Assembly (NCBI RefSeq): GCF_000196515.1
Contig: NC_014248.1
Span: 1,411,501 to 1,475,500, forward strand
Direction of reading: 5' to 3'
Length of the DNA stretch: 64,000 nucleotides
Source of the DNA: 'Nostoc azollae' 0708
GTDB lineage: Bacteria; Cyanobacteriota; Cyanobacteriia; Cyanobacteriales; Nostocaceae
In this document: piece after piece, positions 62,559 to 64,000 of the stretch
Layout of the letters: each line of letters starts with the position of its first letter
Position numbering within the stretch: the stretch's first letter is position 1
Notes under the pieces: generated by a model
What the model saw: the letters and a program-made list of their open reading frames with translations, nothing else
Databases searched by the model: none
Told to the model about the DNA's origin: nothing
Translations under genes and position numbers: made by a program

Positions 62559-63050
62559 TTGCAATGGGGCTTAGATACCTTTCAACAGGGGCGCTATCAA
62601 GACACAGTGTATCTCCTAGAGGAATTTTCTGAAAATTCTTTAGAATTTAATTCTCCAGATTATTTAACAGACCAAATGTGGCTGATGAAAGCTTATCAAA
62701 AAACAGGAAAAACTGAACGAGCCAAAATTCTGTGGCAAAAGTTAATCAATAGTGACAACCAACAGGTACGAGAATGGGCAGAACAAGACCGTCCATTTTT
62801 TTCCTCAGTTGCCACCAGGTCTAAAGCGGGACGTACAGCAACCATGGGTTTCAGCTTGGCTATCGCAGGTGTCGCTGGTAGTTTAGCCCTAGCATCTGGT
62901 GTTACCATCGCCTTACTATTTGGCATGGTTTTTGTTTTAAGTTTAAGTGTAGTATTAATTTACATTAGTAGCGATCCTTTAACCGATTTAGCGATCGCTA
63001 TTGGTATTACCTTAATATTCAATCGGGAGCAACGCGATTTTGTGAGGTAG
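62559..63050 (+). CDS. TPR-like protein with C-terminal membrane helices, possibly start-damaged
   Basis: 163 residues from a TTG. The ATG two codons upstream (62553) is followed at once by TGA, so the original start may be broken. Residues 1-80 form a TPR-like helical pair (QWGLDTFQQGRYQDTVYLLE, WLMKAYQKTGKTERAKILWQ). Residues ~95-160 hold two to three membrane helices (GFSLAIAGVAGSLALASG). Its last codons and stop lie in a 40-bp inverted repeat. Function unknown. Confidence 0.55.
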   Translation: MQWGLDTFQQGRYQDTVYLLEEFSENSLEFNSPDYLTDQMWLMKAYQKTGKTERAKILWQKLINSDNQQVREWAEQDRPFFSSVATRSKAGRTATMGFSLAIAGVAGSLALASGVTIALLFGMVFVLSLSVVLIYISSDPLTDLAIAIGITLIFNREQRDFVR

Positions 63051-63064
63051 GGCAAAAAGTGTGC
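63025..63064. repeat. 40-bp inverted repeat, left arm
   Basis: Starts GGGAGCAACGCGATTTTGTG and ends GTGTGC. The inverted partner at 63522-63561 matches with one mismatch. The arm contains the stop of the TPR-like gene. Confidence 0.9.
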
Positions 63065-63521
63065 TTCTAGCTACGTCAATCACAGAGATCGCTAAAATAT
63101 TTTTATGGAATCAAAGTAAAATAAATCACATCGAACAAATAAAATTCCAAGACAATATATCTTCTCAAAATATCCTACGAAGATTTGCATTCAATAATTT
63201 GTAGCTGGTGGGAATAAGCTGCTTATATCAGTAATTAAATAGCTAGGTAGTACTTAGCACAAAGAATTCTGTTAAATGGGAATTGTAGGTATAAAATATT
63301 AGACAGTTTCAAGATGGATAAAAGAGGTAAAAATGGAATTACAGAAATTATGCCAACTTCCACCTATCCATTGACAAGGAAGATGTAACATAATTTCCCC
63401 ATTTTCTTTTAACCAAAATTTACTGTTTCCTTTTATTCTTAAATTGATAACTTGTATCTATACAATATTTTAATTGTACGGTAAATGATTTTTATCGATG
63501 CCTGTTTTGGGTTTAGCGAGC
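63065..63521. other. Gene-less stretch between inverted-repeat arms
   Basis: 457 bp, AT-rich, no gene recognised. Confidence 0.55.
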
Positions 63522-63561
63522 GCACACTTTTTGCCCCACCTCACAAAATCGCGTTGCTCCC
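63522..63561. repeat. 40-bp inverted repeat, right arm
   Basis: Begins GCACACTTTTTGCCCCACCT and ends TTGCTCCC, the reverse complement of 63025-63064 with one mismatch. Confidence 0.9.
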
Positions 63562-63720
63562 CTGGTTGGTTTCGTCGCGGCGTGCTGGATGGACTTAATT
63601 CAACTAGAAGGCGAAAATGGCACAGTTATCAACAGCTATCATCCCTTTTGGTCATTTATACTCAGTCGCGGATCTATTATGCTGGGAGTGGTATTGATTG
63701 GATTTCTAAACGGCAAGTAA
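63556..63720 (+). pseudogene. Membrane-protein C-terminal fragment
   Basis: A frame running out of the repeat arm reads APLVGFVAACWMDLIQLEGE, then NGTVINSYHPFWSFILSRGS and IMLGVVLIGFLNGK before TAA. Hydrophobic and protein-like, with a terminator just downstream, but no start and no family recognised. It looks like the surviving end of a gene. Confidence 0.4.
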
Positions 63721-63767
63721 TCTGCTGTCCAAGCATTTCTAATTTATCCAAGCTGTGTTTTTTTATG

Positions 63768-63796
63768 CCCCACATCTATCGTGGGGTTTCTTTTTT
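63768..63796 (+). terminator. Rho-independent terminator
   Basis: CCCCAC (63768-63773) and GTGGGG (63781-63786) with a 7-base loop, followed by TTTCTTTTTT. It lies 48 bp past the stop of the membrane-protein fragment, on the same strand. Confidence 0.8.
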
Positions 63797-63803
63797 GGTG
63801 CCT

Positions 63804-63840
63804 TTTTCAATCCCTAATAGGGATTTAGTTGAATTGCAAT
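63804..63840 (-). CRISPR. Solitary CRISPR-type repeat
   Basis: On the minus strand the 37 bases read ATTGCAATTCAAC, then TAAATCCCTATTAGGGATTG, then AAAA, which closely matches the ~37-bp type I-D/III repeats common in Nostoc/Anabaena (GTTGCAAT… ATTGAAAC ends). Only one copy is visible. An IS1634 end begins 48 bp further on, so any array might be cut off or lie beyond the window. Confidence 0.5.
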
Positions 63841-63887
63841 TTTAAGGCTTATTTATCTAAATATGAATTTCTAATCTGTTGTATCCC

Positions 63888-64000
63888 ACATTCCGCACCC
63901 TAAAGTGCCACAGAGAGGAATTACGGAGACAGAAAATCCAAGGGAGCATAAAAAGAAACATATGCAGTGAAAAAAGGCATTGGAGAAACAGTAAAGCACC
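63888..64000 (-). mobile_element. End of a second IS1634-family copy
   Basis: From 63888 the sequence (ACATTCCGCACCCTAAAGTG…) matches the inward-read right end of the 40.5-42.6 kb IS1634 element for about 110 bp with few differences, including AAAAAAGGCATTGGAGAAAC near the window edge. The element runs out of the window, with its transposase expected on the minus strand. Confidence 0.85.

Overview
The window looks like a heterocyst-forming, nitrogen-fixing cyanobacterium. It carries the canonical heterocyst nif arrangement (nifP, two small ORFs, nifV-nifZ-nifT, then nifB-fdxN-nifS-nifU-nifH-nifD-nifK-nifE-nifN-nifX-hesA-hesB-fdxH), many heptanucleotide tandem repeats (STRRs) between genes, GCGATCGC (HIP1) octamers, and phylloquinone genes. 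Almost everything outside the nif and housekeeping genes is broken by stops, frameshifts or insertion sequences. That pattern resembles an obligate symbiont with an eroding genome, such as the Azolla cyanobiont ('Nostoc azollae'). This identification is inference from gene content only.

Layout. 1-4.9 kb is decayed: IS66-like remnants, a DNA methyltransferase pseudogene opened by an IS701-type element and a 167-bp MITE, and a FeoA pseudogene. 5.0-20.6 kb (minus strand) is an intact nif cluster running from nifB to fdxH. nifD and fdxN are uninterrupted, unlike in Anabaena strains that carry excision elements there. 21.7-23.9 kb holds an oxidoreductase and a metallophosphoesterase. 24.5-27.1 kb is wreckage: a second IS701-type copy, an IS5-like remnant, a thioredoxin fragment and an Uma2 fragment. 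27.2-33.9 kb (minus strand) has a pair of secreted/outer-membrane-type proteins and the second nif block (nifP to nifT plus a ferredoxin-like protein). 34.3-44.5 kb is a graveyard: Uma2, a DUF433/DUF5615 toxin-antitoxin pair, an Lhr-type helicase split from a BrxD-like ATPase by a nested IS4-like/IS5-like pair and an IS1634 element, and a kinase stub. 44.6-47.8 kb has a coiled-coil TerB-C-like protein, a DUF815 ATPase and a TMEM14 protein. 48.5-51.0 kb has an APH-like kinase next to a HopA1-like protein. 51.0-57.3 kb is the phylloquinone set (thioesterase, menE, menC, menA, menF). 57.4-63.1 kb has proA, a cation/proton antiporter, a DUF3124 lipoprotein, a TrkA-N protein and a TPR-like membrane protein. 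The end holds a 40-bp inverted repeat, a lone CRISPR-type repeat and the end of a second IS1634 copy.

How it works together. The nif genes encode nitrogenase (HDK), cofactor assembly (B, E, N, X, V), Fe-S supply (S, U, hesA/B, fdxN), accessory factors (W, Z, T, P) and the electron donor FdxH. The two nif blocks appear to be wired together: the regions upstream of nifB and nifP share a ~130-bp composite element with the same order of motifs (GTACTCA ends, internal TACTAG/CCCC blocks). It is a candidate binding region for a common activator such as CnfR/PatB. A second candidate novelty is the APH-kinase plus HopA1-like pair, which is the enzyme pairing used in class V lanthipeptide biosynthesis; no precursor peptide was found beside it.
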